From Flavobacteriales bacterium UBA2104 (GTDB lineage: Bacteria > Bacteroidota > Bacteroidia > Flavobacteriales_D > Crocinitomicaceae), in assembly GCA_002331485.1 (NCBI GenBank), contig DCYS01000022.1:137240-201239 (forward strand): a stretch of 64,000 nucleotides of DNA. Reading direction: 5' to 3'. The first letter of the stretch is position 1, and each line of letters opens with the position of its first letter. Position numbers and translations under genes: made by a program. A model generated the notes under the pieces. The model saw nothing but the letters and a program-made list of their open reading frames with translations. It was not told the origin of the DNA and did no database searches. Of the stretch, positions 43,148-52,500 are shown in pieces.

Positions 43148-45652
43148 CTATTTCTTATAAGCCAACAATCTCAAAGCATTAAACACCACTACCAGAGTTG
43201 ACCCTTCATGAATGAGTACCGCAACACCGATATTAGCAAAGCCGAAAACCGTGGCAGGTATTAACAATGCTACTATTCCCAAACTAACCCAGAGGTTTTG
43301 TTTGATAATACCTTTGGCCTTCCTACTTAAACCGATTGCAAAAGGCAAGGTCTCCAGCTTATCAGCCATCAGGGCAATATCAGCTGTTTCCAGGGCTACA
43401 TCACTGCCAGCTGCTCCCATGGCAATGCCTACTGTGCTATTTGCCATGGCCGGGGCATCATTCACGCCATCACCTACCATCGCTACTTTGGATTCTTTCT
43501 CCTTAAGTTCTTTAATGGCTTCAACCTTTTCTTCTGGTAACAAACTGCCCCAGGCATCTGTAAGGCCAATCTCTTTGGCTACTGCATCGGCTACTTTCTG
43601 GTTATCACCCGTTAGCATGATCATACGCTTGATACCAATCTTTTTGAGCTGCTCCAGGGTATTTTTTGCTTCCTTTCTGGGCGTATCCATCAGGGCAATA
43701 ATGCCAATGTAGTGGTCATTCTGACGGATCAGCATGGTGGTATTTCCATCCGATTCCAGTGACTTCACTTTTTCTTCTATTTCCTTCTCTGGCTTATTAT
43801 CATCCAGGGATTCAAACAGGTCCAGGTTGCCGATGTACACTTTATTATTTCCCAGTGAAGCTTTTATCCCTTTACCAAGCACCGCTTCCAGATCTTTCGC
43901 TTCAAGCACATCAGCACCATTTAATCGCTCTTTCCCATCCCGCACTACAGCTTTGGCCAGAGGATGGTCGCTGAGGTTTTCTACAGCTACTGCTATTTTC
44001 AACAGCTCGTCCTCGTTTACATCACCTAAAGCAATTACTTCGGTGAGCTTGGGTTTACCTTCTGTTAGCGTTCCGGTTTTATCAAATGCCAGGGCAGTGA
44101 GTACACCCAGGTCTTCCAGCGGACGACCACCTTTAATAAGCACTCCGCTTTTGGCTGCCCGGGCTACTCCACTTAGCACTGCACTTGGGGTGGCAATGGC
44201 CAAAGCACAAGGGCTGGCAGCCACCAATACGGCCATTGCTCGGTAGAAGCTTACACTAAAAGGCTCATCTATGACCAGAAAAGCGAAATTGAGCAACACG
44301 ACCAGTACCAATACGGACGGGACAAAATACTTCTCAAATTTGTCGGTGAGCCGTTGTGTAGGTGATTTCTGGGTTTGAGCTTCATTCACCAATTTTACCA
44401 AACGGGAGAGCGTAGAGTCCTTTGCTACTTTAATCACTTTGATTTCCAGCGTATTGTTGCCATTTATGGTACCCGAAAATGCACGGTTCTCATCTTTGAT
44501 ATCATCTTCCTGTGACCAGTCTTTATCGGGATTATCCACCGGTTCTTTATCTACCGGCACACTTTCCCCGGTGATAGGCGCCTGATTCACGCTACTTGAT
44601 CCGCTGACAACCACACCATCGGCTGAGATTTTGCTATTGGGCTTCACCACGATGATGTCACCGATGCTCAATTCCTCAATACCGACTTCTTCGGTCTTAC
44701 CATTTCTCTTAAGCAATGCCGTTTTAGGAGCGAGCTCTGCCAAAGCAGCAATGGACTTACGAGCTTTGTTCATGGCGAAGTGTTCCAGTGCATGGCCCAT
44801 GCTGAACAGGAATAACAATAAGGCGCCTTCCGCCCATTCGCTAAGAATAGCCGCTCCAATGGCTGCTACCAGCATCAGGAAATCAATTTCAAAGCCGCCT
44901 TTGGCCACTGTTTGAATGGCTTCTTTGGCTGTAAAAAAGCCTCCAAAGAAATAAGCTCCGATATAAAGTGAAAGACTTACCCATGAAGGCACAGCTTCGA
45001 TATAAGTAAGCCCAAAGCCAATACCTAATAATGCTCCGCAGATAATGGAAAAGATCAACTCTGTATTTTTACCGAAAATACCGCCATGCGAATGTTTATC
45101 ATCTTCACCTTCCTCATGGTCATGTCCCTTGTCAGCTTCTTTTTTTTGCTCTTCGCCTTTTTTTGTTTCTTTTACTTTATCAAGAAAACGTTCGGCACTC
45201 ACCTGTGTATCGGGTATATCAAGTCCCTCTTTTCTCAGGGCTTTCAGGATTTCCGCCTCATCCACCTTGGCCGTATCATACTCTACCCGCACCATGCCGG
45301 ATGCCGATACGGAGGCCTCCAAAATACCGGCTATCCCCCGAAGGTCACGCTCAATATGACGGGCGTGGCGGGTATGGCGAATGCCTTCTACTTCTATGAG
45401 TTTATGTCCGAATTTCTGAGTGATTTCCGCCCCGGTTTGCTCTGCCAGCGACTGGATACGGTCTATAGAGATCAACTCCGGGTCGTAGTGAAAACAAAGT
45501 TGAGGTATGCCATTGTCTGTTTCGTCTGCTACATGCACTTTTTCAAGGCCTTCTTTATCTTCAAGACGTTGAATGAGTTTTTGCACACATCGATCCTTAT
45601 CGTCCGGTACTTCGGGCAGTATAAGGGGTATTTTTATTTGTAGTTTTTTCAT
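43148..45652 (-). CDS. heavy-metal P-type ATPase with SPC motif and His-rich linker
   Basis: The 834-residue pump has two N-terminal ferredoxin-like repeats without CxxC (about residues 1-160), a His/Asp/Glu-rich linker (GHDHEEGEDDKHSHGG, about 175-190), then membrane helices and the P-type ATPase core. The phosphorylated Asp524 is in DKTGTLTEG, the hinge is GDGVNDAPAMA. The metal site is SPC (AASPCALAIATPSA, around residue 480), not CPC, and the last helix pair has HEGSTLVVVFNALRLL. SPC and HEGxT are marks of the P1B-4 group, which export Co, Zn, Cd or Fe. It sits between NhaA and the CDF operon on the same strand. Confidence 0.92.
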   Translation of the reverse strand: MKKLQIKIPLILPEVPDDKDRCVQKLIQRLEDKEGLEKVHVADETDNGIPQLCFHYDPELISIDRIQSLAEQTGAEITQKFGHKLIEVEGIRHTRHARHIERDLRGIAGILEASVSASGMVRVEYDTAKVDEAEILKALRKEGLDIPDTQVSAERFLDKVKETKKGEEQKKEADKGHDHEEGEDDKHSHGGIFGKNTELIFSIICGALLGIGFGLTYIEAVPSWVSLSLYIGAYFFGGFFTAKEAIQTVAKGGFEIDFLMLVAAIGAAILSEWAEGALLLFLFSMGHALEHFAMNKARKSIAALAELAPKTALLKRNGKTEEVGIEELSIGDIIVVKPNSKISADGVVVSGSSSVNQAPITGESVPVDKEPVDNPDKDWSQEDDIKDENRAFSGTINGNNTLEIKVIKVAKDSTLSRLVKLVNEAQTQKSPTQRLTDKFEKYFVPSVLVLVVLLNFAFLVIDEPFSVSFYRAMAVLVAASPCALAIATPSAVLSGVARAAKSGVLIKGGRPLEDLGVLTALAFDKTGTLTEGKPKLTEVIALGDVNEDELLKIAVAVENLSDHPLAKAVVRDGKERLNGADVLEAKDLEAVLGKGIKASLGNNKVYIGNLDLFESLDDNKPEKEIEEKVKSLESDGNTTMLIRQNDHYIGIIALMDTPRKEAKNTLEQLKKIGIKRMIMLTGDNQKVADAVAKEIGLTDAWGSLLPEEKVEAIKELKEKESKVAMVGDGVNDAPAMANSTVGIAMGAAGSDVALETADIALMADKLETLPFAIGLSRKAKGIIKQNLWVSLGIVALLIPATVFGFANIGVAVLIHEGSTLVVVFNALRLLAYKK

Positions 45653-45773
45653 GATTGAATTTGTATAGTCTGTTTAGAAATTCTTGCATTTTAATCTCTA
45701 TAATTCAATTAAATGTTGAATATACCGGAGTATTTCCATGGATTGGTATAGTGGGACATTGAAAACATCGGGA

Positions 45774-47150
45774 TTATTCATTTTCAGAATGATTATAACT
45801 TTCAGTCTCCTTATAGTTATTCTGCTTCGTGCCGATTACCAAAGTAATGACACCACCTATAGCAGCAATCAGAGAAGCCATTAAAATACTGATTTTGGAT
45901 ACCTTGATAATCTCAGGATTGTCAAATGCCAGGTTGGTAATAAACAGTGACATAGTGAACCCTATACCGGCTATCATGCCCATACCAATAATATGCCGCC
46001 ATTTCAATGAAGGATGCAGTTCTGCAATACCTATTTTCTGACCTATAAATGCAAACAATCCAATACCGGCAACTTTACCCACGGCAAGCCCTAATAAAAT
46101 ACCAAGTCCAAGAGAGCCCGAAACCACTTCCATAAACCCGACATCCAGTTTTACACCTGCATTGGCAATGGCAAAAATTGGGATAATGAAAAAGGCATTA
46201 AAATCAATTAATCTGTTTTCTAACCGGAGCAACGGTGGTCTGGCGTTTTCCGTGTCTTTTTTAATGGTTTTCAGTATTTGTCCTTGACGCTTATCCTGCA
46301 TGGGGTCAAGGTTTTCAATATCTGTTTCTTCTAATTCTTTGATATTATGAGCGGTACGCTCCTTTAATACCTTACTGTCCAATTTGGGTTTTATAGGTAT
46401 GGTAACCGCGAAAAGCACCCCTGCTATGGTCGGGTGAATGCCTGAATTCAGGAAGCAATACCATAAAGCGACTCCTCCCACAATGTACCAGAAGAGGTTT
46501 TTTACCCCAAAACGGTTTAACAGTAACAATAGGATGAATACACCTCCACCAGCGCTTAAGTACAGCCCACTAAGCTCATTGCTGTAAAAGAGTGCAATAA
46601 CGAGTATTGCCCCCAAATCATCCGCTATGGCCAGCGCCACCAGAAAGATTTTAAGCTGTGCCGGCACCCGCTTCCCCAACAGGCCAATGATGCCCAAAGA
46701 ATAGGCTATATCGGTAGCCATAGGGATTCCCCAGCCATTGATATTTTCGGTACCGTAGTTAAAACTTACGAAAATCAGTGCGGGTAAAACCATTCCTCCG
46801 ATTGCTCCCATGAGCGGCATAGAAGCTTTTTTGAAGGACGACAATTCGCCCACCATTATTTCCCGCTTCAGTTCCATGCCGGCCACCAGAAAGAATATGG
46901 CCATCAGCCCGTCATTGATCCATTCCTTGATGGTCAGACCAAAAGAAAAATGTTCGGATAGTTCAAAGAGAAATTCATCTTTAAGATAGTGGTGGTAAGC
47001 ATCTGCCCAAGGGGAATTGCCCAGCACCAGGGCAATAATGGTTGCGCCAATCAGAAGCAATCCTCCGGTGGTCTCCCTGTCCAGAAACTTACGGGCAGTC
47101 TCTCTGATATATGCTAATTGGGAGTTACTATTTTCTACTGACTGATCCAT
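45774..47150 (-). CDS. nhaA: Na+/H+ antiporter NhaA
   Basis: The 458-residue membrane protein has the NhaA ion-site motif VALAIADDLGAILVIALFYS with the two adjacent Asp residues that bind Na+ and H+, and many hydrophobic helices (for example MEPxxx-free start LDRETTGGLLLIGATIIALV). It expels sodium in exchange for protons across the inner membrane and controls pH. It overlaps the STAS-domain gene by 16 bp, so both are translated together. Its place in a metal-resistance block suggests it restores the proton gradient used by the efflux pumps (inference). Confidence 0.95.
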   Translation of the reverse strand: MDQSVENSNSQLAYIRETARKFLDRETTGGLLLIGATIIALVLGNSPWADAYHHYLKDEFLFELSEHFSFGLTIKEWINDGLMAIFFLVAGMELKREIMVGELSSFKKASMPLMGAIGGMVLPALIFVSFNYGTENINGWGIPMATDIAYSLGIIGLLGKRVPAQLKIFLVALAIADDLGAILVIALFYSNELSGLYLSAGGGVFILLLLLNRFGVKNLFWYIVGGVALWYCFLNSGIHPTIAGVLFAVTIPIKPKLDSKVLKERTAHNIKELEETDIENLDPMQDKRQGQILKTIKKDTENARPPLLRLENRLIDFNAFFIIPIFAIANAGVKLDVGFMEVVSGSLGLGILLGLAVGKVAGIGLFAFIGQKIGIAELHPSLKWRHIIGMGMIAGIGFTMSLFITNLAFDNPEIIKVSKISILMASLIAAIGGVITLVIGTKQNNYKETESYNHSENE

Positions 47151-47491
47151 TCTTTTGCCTTTTTCTTCTCCTGAAGGTGAAAAAATCTGACTTCTGAATC
47201 CGTAAAAAAATCAGTGGCTTTGGCCGCCCACTCCTGCCATTTTTTATCTCCAACAAATGCCATTTTTCCATAATCTGATAGATGTGTGGTATCTACTTTT
47301 AAATCTTCCCATAAACCTTCCAACTCGTAGCCGTCAAAGTCTTCCAGTTCAAAGTAGAAATCTACCTTTTGGCCTTTTTCAATAGTGTTGTGGATGAGCG
47401 GGTGGAATCTTTCCACGTCTTTTTTGGAGATTTTACCGCTGATTTTAGCGGCAATCAAGTTTTCCTCTTTTGTTTCCATTATCTGCATCAT
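47135..47491 (-). CDS. STAS/SpoIIAA-like protein, copy 1
   Basis: The 118-residue protein has the SpoIIAA-like fold pattern: KEENLIAAKISGKISKKDVERFHPLI, VDFYFELEDFDGYELEGLWEDLKVD, GKMAFVGDKKWQEWAAKATDFF and a final KEWI. This family binds small ligands or acts as an accessory factor; its partner is unknown. The gene overlaps nhaA by 16 bp. A close paralogue is at 60482-60838. Confidence 0.85.
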   Translation of the reverse strand: MMQIMETKEENLIAAKISGKISKKDVERFHPLIHNTIEKGQKVDFYFELEDFDGYELEGLWEDLKVDTTHLSDYGKMAFVGDKKWQEWAAKATDFFTDSEVRFFHLQEKKKAKEWISQ

Positions 47492-47614
47492 CTTACTAAT
47501 TGTTCATGGGTTTCTAAGTCTGTTTATGTTCAAATCATTGTTGTTTGCAGCATGTCCCTCCTCCACATACCGGTGTTTCATTTCAACTGGACGCATTAAC
47601 ATCTTAAAATCGCT

Positions 47615-47950
47615 TTAGACCTGTTTTCGGATCGACTCACCCGTTTTTATCCGAAACGCATCCTCAATTTCCGAAACGTATATAATCCCATCTCCCGGCT
47701 CAGGTGTTTTGGCCTTGCCAATTATCAACTGTACCGCTTTATCCATTTCTTCATTCTGGCAGACCAGCTCCAGCTTTACCACCGGGCTATCGGTAACATG
47801 AAAATCAAGAGAGGGTGAGGCGCCCTTTGCTTTGTGGGCTCCTGTACCCTCTGCCTGTGAGATAGTCATGCTTTGAAAACCAGCCTCGCTCAAGGCTTCA
47901 ATGACTACCTGTGCCCGCTTGGGCTTGATAAATGCTTTTATTTCTTTCAT
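47615..47950 (-). CDS. P-II-like signalling protein of the metal-pump-linked type
   Basis: The 111-residue protein starts MKEIKAFIKPKRAQVVIEAL like GlnB/GlnK, keeps the IIVGKAKTPEPGDGIIYVSEI-like nucleotide-binding end, but its T-loop region (AEGTGAHKAKGASPSLDFH) lacks the Tyr that is uridylylated in nitrogen regulators. The PII-NG group with this character is known to neighbour CzcA/CusA pump genes, and here it lies between the pump genes and NhaA. It probably senses nucleotides to control metal efflux and not nitrogen (inference). Confidence 0.85.
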   Translation of the reverse strand: MKEIKAFIKPKRAQVVIEALSEAGFQSMTISQAEGTGAHKAKGASPSLDFHVTDSPVVKLELVCQNEEMDKAVQLIIGKAKTPEPGDGIIYVSEIEDAFRIKTGESIRKQV

Positions 47951-48043
47951 AATTCCTTTATTTTTATTGATTGTAGCGCATTGGCAAAAAACCGGTATTG
48001 GCCTGCTGCCAATGCGCTGCTAAATTCATTTCAAGAGGCTTTC

Positions 48044-48205
48044 TCAATGGTCGTGGCCTTCATGGTTTTCTTCTGACTCCCCATGCTCCTCGCTATTTTC
48101 GTGCTGGTGTGTGCCTTCCTGTTGCTTCGAGTTACAGCCGGTAGCCATAAAGCCTCCGGCTATTATGAAAGAAGCAATCCACAGTTTTAAAAAACTCGTC
48201 TTCAT
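48044..48205 (-). CDS. small His-rich lipoprotein
   Basis: The 53-residue protein MKTSFLKLWIASFIIAGGFM continues with a lipobox (ATGC, Cys24) and a tail rich in His, Glu and Gln (HQHENSEEHGESEENHEGHDH). It should be anchored in the envelope by its lipid and bind metal ions through the histidines. It lies between the P-II gene and the pump adaptor gene, 27 bp after the adaptor's stop, and is the kind of gene that length filters miss. Confidence 0.75.
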   Translation of the reverse strand: MKTSFLKLWIASFIIAGGFMATGCNSKQQEGTHQHENSEEHGESEENHEGHDH

Positions 48206-48232
48206 AATGGTATGTATTTAATTTTAAGATAA

Positions 48233-49474
48233 TTAATGACTATGCGATGTCTGGCTTTTCTTCATCTCTGAGATCAGGTAATAGGCATTGTTCCAGGCTA
48301 CTTTAGCTCCTTTGGGCAGTGGTTCCAACAGGTTTATTTCCACCCAACCCTCATCGGCAATACCGGTTCGTATTTCCACCGGTTTAAAGGCCCATTCCGT
48401 CTCACCGTCTTCATTGTGCTGTTCGGCAATGAAGATATAGGGTTTGCCTTCTTCCTCGATAATAGCACTTTCCGGCAGGGCTTTTACAGCTTCACTTTCT
48501 GTGTGGATTTTACCGTTGATGTACATCCCTGGGATCAGGAATTCTTTCTTTTGCTCAATTTCTGCGTGGACGTGAACCGCCTTTGGGTTTTGTTCAAATT
48601 GTTTACCCACCGAATAAATTTTGGCAGTAAGGCGGGAACCGGGCACGGACTCCACAGTAAAAGAAACTTTCTGCCCTTCTTTCACTTTGTACACATCTTT
48701 TTCGAATACCATTAAATCTGCGTGGATGTGCTGGATATTCACAATTTTGAACATTCCAGTTTGCGGCTGAATGTACTGACCTAACTGAATCAGAACTTTC
48801 TCAATATAACCATCTATGGGGCTCACCACCGGTACTTGTTCAGATACATTACCCTTCCTAATTCTTCCTACATTCAGGTTTAACTGACGAAGTTGGGCCT
48901 CATATCCCTTAACTTCACCTTTAATAGAAAAATAGTCAGACTTTATTTCCTGTAAGGTTTTGCCCGATCCTACTTTTTCTTCGAACAGCTTCTTTTGTCT
49001 GTTGTATTCCTGCTCCAGGTATTCACTTCGATTGTATGCGGTGATGTATTTGGTTTGAATTTCGGTGAGGTCAGGGTGAGACAGGTAAGCCAGCACCTGA
49101 CCTTTGTTGACTTTGTCACCTTCGATTACTTTGATGGAAGTGATGTTTCCTCCAACAACCGCTGTAACGGTGGCCTCGTGTTGGGGTGGTACTTCTAACT
49201 GGCCATTGGCTTCTACCACGCCCGATATGGGGCGAGTGGGCATAGTGTCGACTTTCATTCCCAGGCTTTTAAATTTCAGGTTGGACAAATGAACTTCGCC
49301 CATACCCTCTTTTTCGTGGCCTTCATGCCCGCCTTCTTCATTTTGGCCTTCATGCGATTCGTGTTCCTCACCTTCCTTGTGATTGTGCCCATCATCTTCT
49401 GTATTGTTGGCACAGGCCGAAACAATACCTGCTATAAATAGCAGTACAAATAATTTTATGATCTGATTTTTCAT
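48233..49474 (-). CDS. RND efflux periplasmic adaptor, CzcB/CusB-like
   Basis: The 413-residue lipoprotein (lipobox SACANN, Cys at about residue 21) has a His/Glu-rich N-terminus (EDDGHNHKEGEEHESHEGQNEEGGHEGHEKE), then the adaptor fold: GQLEVPPQHEATVTAVVGGNITSIKVIEGDKVNKGQVLAYLSHP (lipoyl-like), a coiled-coil hairpin (about residues 160-215) and IDGYIEKVLIQLGQYI. It links the inner-membrane CzcA pump to the outer membrane. The His-rich end may gather metal. It follows the pump gene by 27 bp. Confidence 0.93.
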   Translation of the reverse strand: MKNQIIKLFVLLFIAGIVSACANNTEDDGHNHKEGEEHESHEGQNEEGGHEGHEKEGMGEVHLSNLKFKSLGMKVDTMPTRPISGVVEANGQLEVPPQHEATVTAVVGGNITSIKVIEGDKVNKGQVLAYLSHPDLTEIQTKYITAYNRSEYLEQEYNRQKKLFEEKVGSGKTLQEIKSDYFSIKGEVKGYEAQLRQLNLNVGRIRKGNVSEQVPVVSPIDGYIEKVLIQLGQYIQPQTGMFKIVNIQHIHADLMVFEKDVYKVKEGQKVSFTVESVPGSRLTAKIYSVGKQFEQNPKAVHVHAEIEQKKEFLIPGMYINGKIHTESEAVKALPESAIIEEEGKPYIFIAEQHNEDGETEWAFKPVEIRTGIADEGWVEINLLEPLPKGAKVAWNNAYYLISEMKKSQTSHSH

Positions 49475-49501
49475 GTCGTTTATTTTTATCCGTTACCGGT
49501 T

Positions 49502-52500
49502 TTAGTTTGTTGTTTGTAAATAATACTCAAGTTCATAGCGGCTGTCCAGGTAATTGCCCAAAGCATTCCATGAATCCACTTCTATTCGGATCGCGTCCCT
49601 TATGTTTTGCAAAAATGTGACATAATCAATGGCACCTTCGCGGTAAGCCGTTATCGAACCTTTCCTTTGCTCGCGAGCCAGCGGCAATGCCTGGTCTCGA
49701 TAATAAATCCATGAGTTACGCCACTTTAAATATTCCTCACGCATGGATTGGTATTGGGCATTGAGTTGTAGTTGATTTTGTCTGAGGTTTTCAGTAGCGA
49801 TTTCTCTCTGTATTTTAGCCTCTTGTGTGCGACCAAGCTCTGGGCCAAAAAATAAGGGGATTTGTATGCCTATTTGGTAGGTGTAAAACCCAGTTTGCCC
49901 TCCAACTTCTTGCCACCCGTACTGACCTTGTAACTTGGGCAAAAACTGCGATCTTCTTTCCTTTATTCGAGCATCGGCCACTTGAATTTGCTGTTGATAC
50001 ACATCAAGTAAAGGATGGGAGCTTAAGGAATCCACTTCAAAATTGAGTATTCCTGTTAACTGTTCACTGGACACATCGGTCACGGTGTAAAGTGTATCGC
50101 TGACCAGCCATAAATTGAGCCGCTGTAAGGCACCCATGTAATTGCGATAGGCCTGTTCTTTTTGGATGCGTACTTCGTTGGCCTGATTTTTAGTAGCCAA
50201 ATAAGCTAGTTTAGAAGTTTCTTCTACTTCCAATCTTACATCTGCCGCTCGTTCAATATCGGTAAAGAGTGAATCCAAACGGTGGTACACCTGATAGGAG
50301 TTTTTGGCGGTGTATACCTGACCCCAAGCCAATTTCACTTCCCTTTTAAGTTCTGTTAATGATAGGTCAAGAGCGCTTTCGGCAAGAGCAATACGCTCTT
50401 TTTGCAAACGTAAACGTGGAGCAATTCCGAAAACATCAATATTTTGTTGTTGCACCCCTATCCGCGTATAAACTCCATCAGTATTGCTGCTTACTTCTTC
50501 CGCTCCTGTGAAGATTTGGGTGTTACCAAAATTCCAAGCTGTTTTTTTCAGGGCTTTTTCGCTTTCTATTTGCAGCCTTTTGGTCCTCACCTGCGGGAAA
50601 TATTCAATCACTCTTTGCTGAGCATCTTCAAGGGAAATGCTTTGCAAGGTATCCGTGTTTATTACTTGTGCTTGAGAAGGTTGAGAAAATCCGAGAAAAC
50701 TACCTATACCAATCAGCAGAACAATGGTGTTCAGAGCTGTTTTGCGCCCACTTTTCTCGCGTTTCTTTTCACTTCGCTTTTCTACAAAAGTGTAAAGCAC
50801 TGGAAGCACAACCAGTGTAAGTAAGGTTGCAGTAAGCATACCTCCAATTACTACAGTAGCCAATGGTCTTTGTACTTCCGCTCCCGCAGAGGCAGAGAAA
50901 GCCATTGGAAGGAAACCAAAAATATCGGTGGTTGCCGTAAGCATAATCGGTCTTATTCGTTCTTTGGTTCCTGTTAATATTCTTTCCCTAATGCTCATAA
51001 CACCTTCTTCTTTCAATGTATTGAAGCGGTTAATGAGTACCAGACCGTTGAGAACAGCCACACCAAATAGTACGATAAAGCCTACTCCTGCAGAAATACT
51101 AAAAGGCATATCACGTAACCAAAGCGCAAATACACCTCCAATAGCTGCCAGAGGGATGGCAATATAAATCATAATGGATTGAGAGAAAGATTTGAGGGCA
51201 AAATAAAGAAGAACGAAAATGAGAAAGAGTGCAATGGGTACTACAATAGCCAGACGACTTTTGGCACTCTGTAAGTTTTCAAATTCTCCACCATAGGTGA
51301 TGTAATAGCCAGATGGTAAGTCCAATTGTTCGTCTAATTTCGTTTGTATATCATTTACTACTGACTCAACATCTCGCCCACGAACATTCACACCTACATA
51401 GGTTCTACGATAAGTGTTCTCACGACTTATTTGCATTGGACCAGGTTTATAGCTAATGTCGGCTATTTCTTTGATGGGAATTTGTGTACCCTCTTGAAGG
51501 TCGATGTACAATGCACGGAGGTCATCGATACTTTGGCGGTGTGCCTCATCAAAGCGTATGACCAGATCAAAGCGTTTTTCACCTTCAAAAATCACCCCTG
51601 CCTTTCCGCCTGCAAAAGCAGAACTGATGTACTCGTTTACTTTCTCAATGTCCAATCCGTATTGCGCCATTTTCTTGCGGTTATAGCGCACGGTCATTTG
51701 AGGCAAACCCGAAGTACGTTCGGCATTTACATCACCAGCACCCGGCACGGTTTCAATAATATCGGCCATTTCCTGCACTTTGGTAGCCAGAACATCCAGA
51801 TCTTCGCCATAGAGTTTGACAGCAATGTCTTCGCGCACTCCCTCCAAAAGTTCATTGAATCGAAGTTCCACAGGTTGTGTGAACACAAGGTTGACACCAG
51901 TCAATCGCTCTTCAAGCAGTTCCTTGATTTCGTCAATAAGCCCTTCCTTGGTTTCTGCCGTAGTCCACTTATCGCGGTCTTTTTCCAAAATGAGGTACAT
52001 ATCGGCAATATCCATTGGCATAGGGTCAGTAGGAATGTCGGCCACACCAATACGAGCTGTAACTGTTTTAATTTCGGGGAAATTCTCTAGTAAAAGGTTC
52101 TCAATTTTATAGGATAATTCCGTGGATTCAGTAAGTGAGCTTCCAGGGCGTATTAATGCTTGCATGGCCAAATCACCTTCATCAAGCTGCGGAACAAATT
52201 CTCCTCCCATTCGGGAAAAGGTATAGCCTGCCATACTGAGTAGAACGACAGCAGTAATAATTACTATCATTTTAAATCGAAGTGCACTTTTTAATAATGG
52301 CAGATAAAACCAATGAATACCATTTATGATTTTATTGCTAACTCTTTCCAGCCATCTTTCAAATTTTCCAAACCATTTTTTTTTGTTCTGAATGGGTTTC
52401 ATGAAAAGGGCTGACATCATTGGAACGTATGTCAGACACAAGACAATAGCACCGATCATGGCAAAACCAAATGTATAGGCCATTGGTTGAAACATCTTCC

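Noticed and set aside
43212..45643. Long plus-strand ORFs opposite the metal ATPase
   Set aside because: They are antisense shadows of a well-supported P-type ATPase gene with all motifs.
47540..47600. Short minus-strand frame encoding TPVCGGGTCCKQQ before a stop
   Set aside because: It is a stub of 15 codons behind a stop codon, without a start, and could be a remnant of a Cys-rich metal protein, but this cannot be supported.
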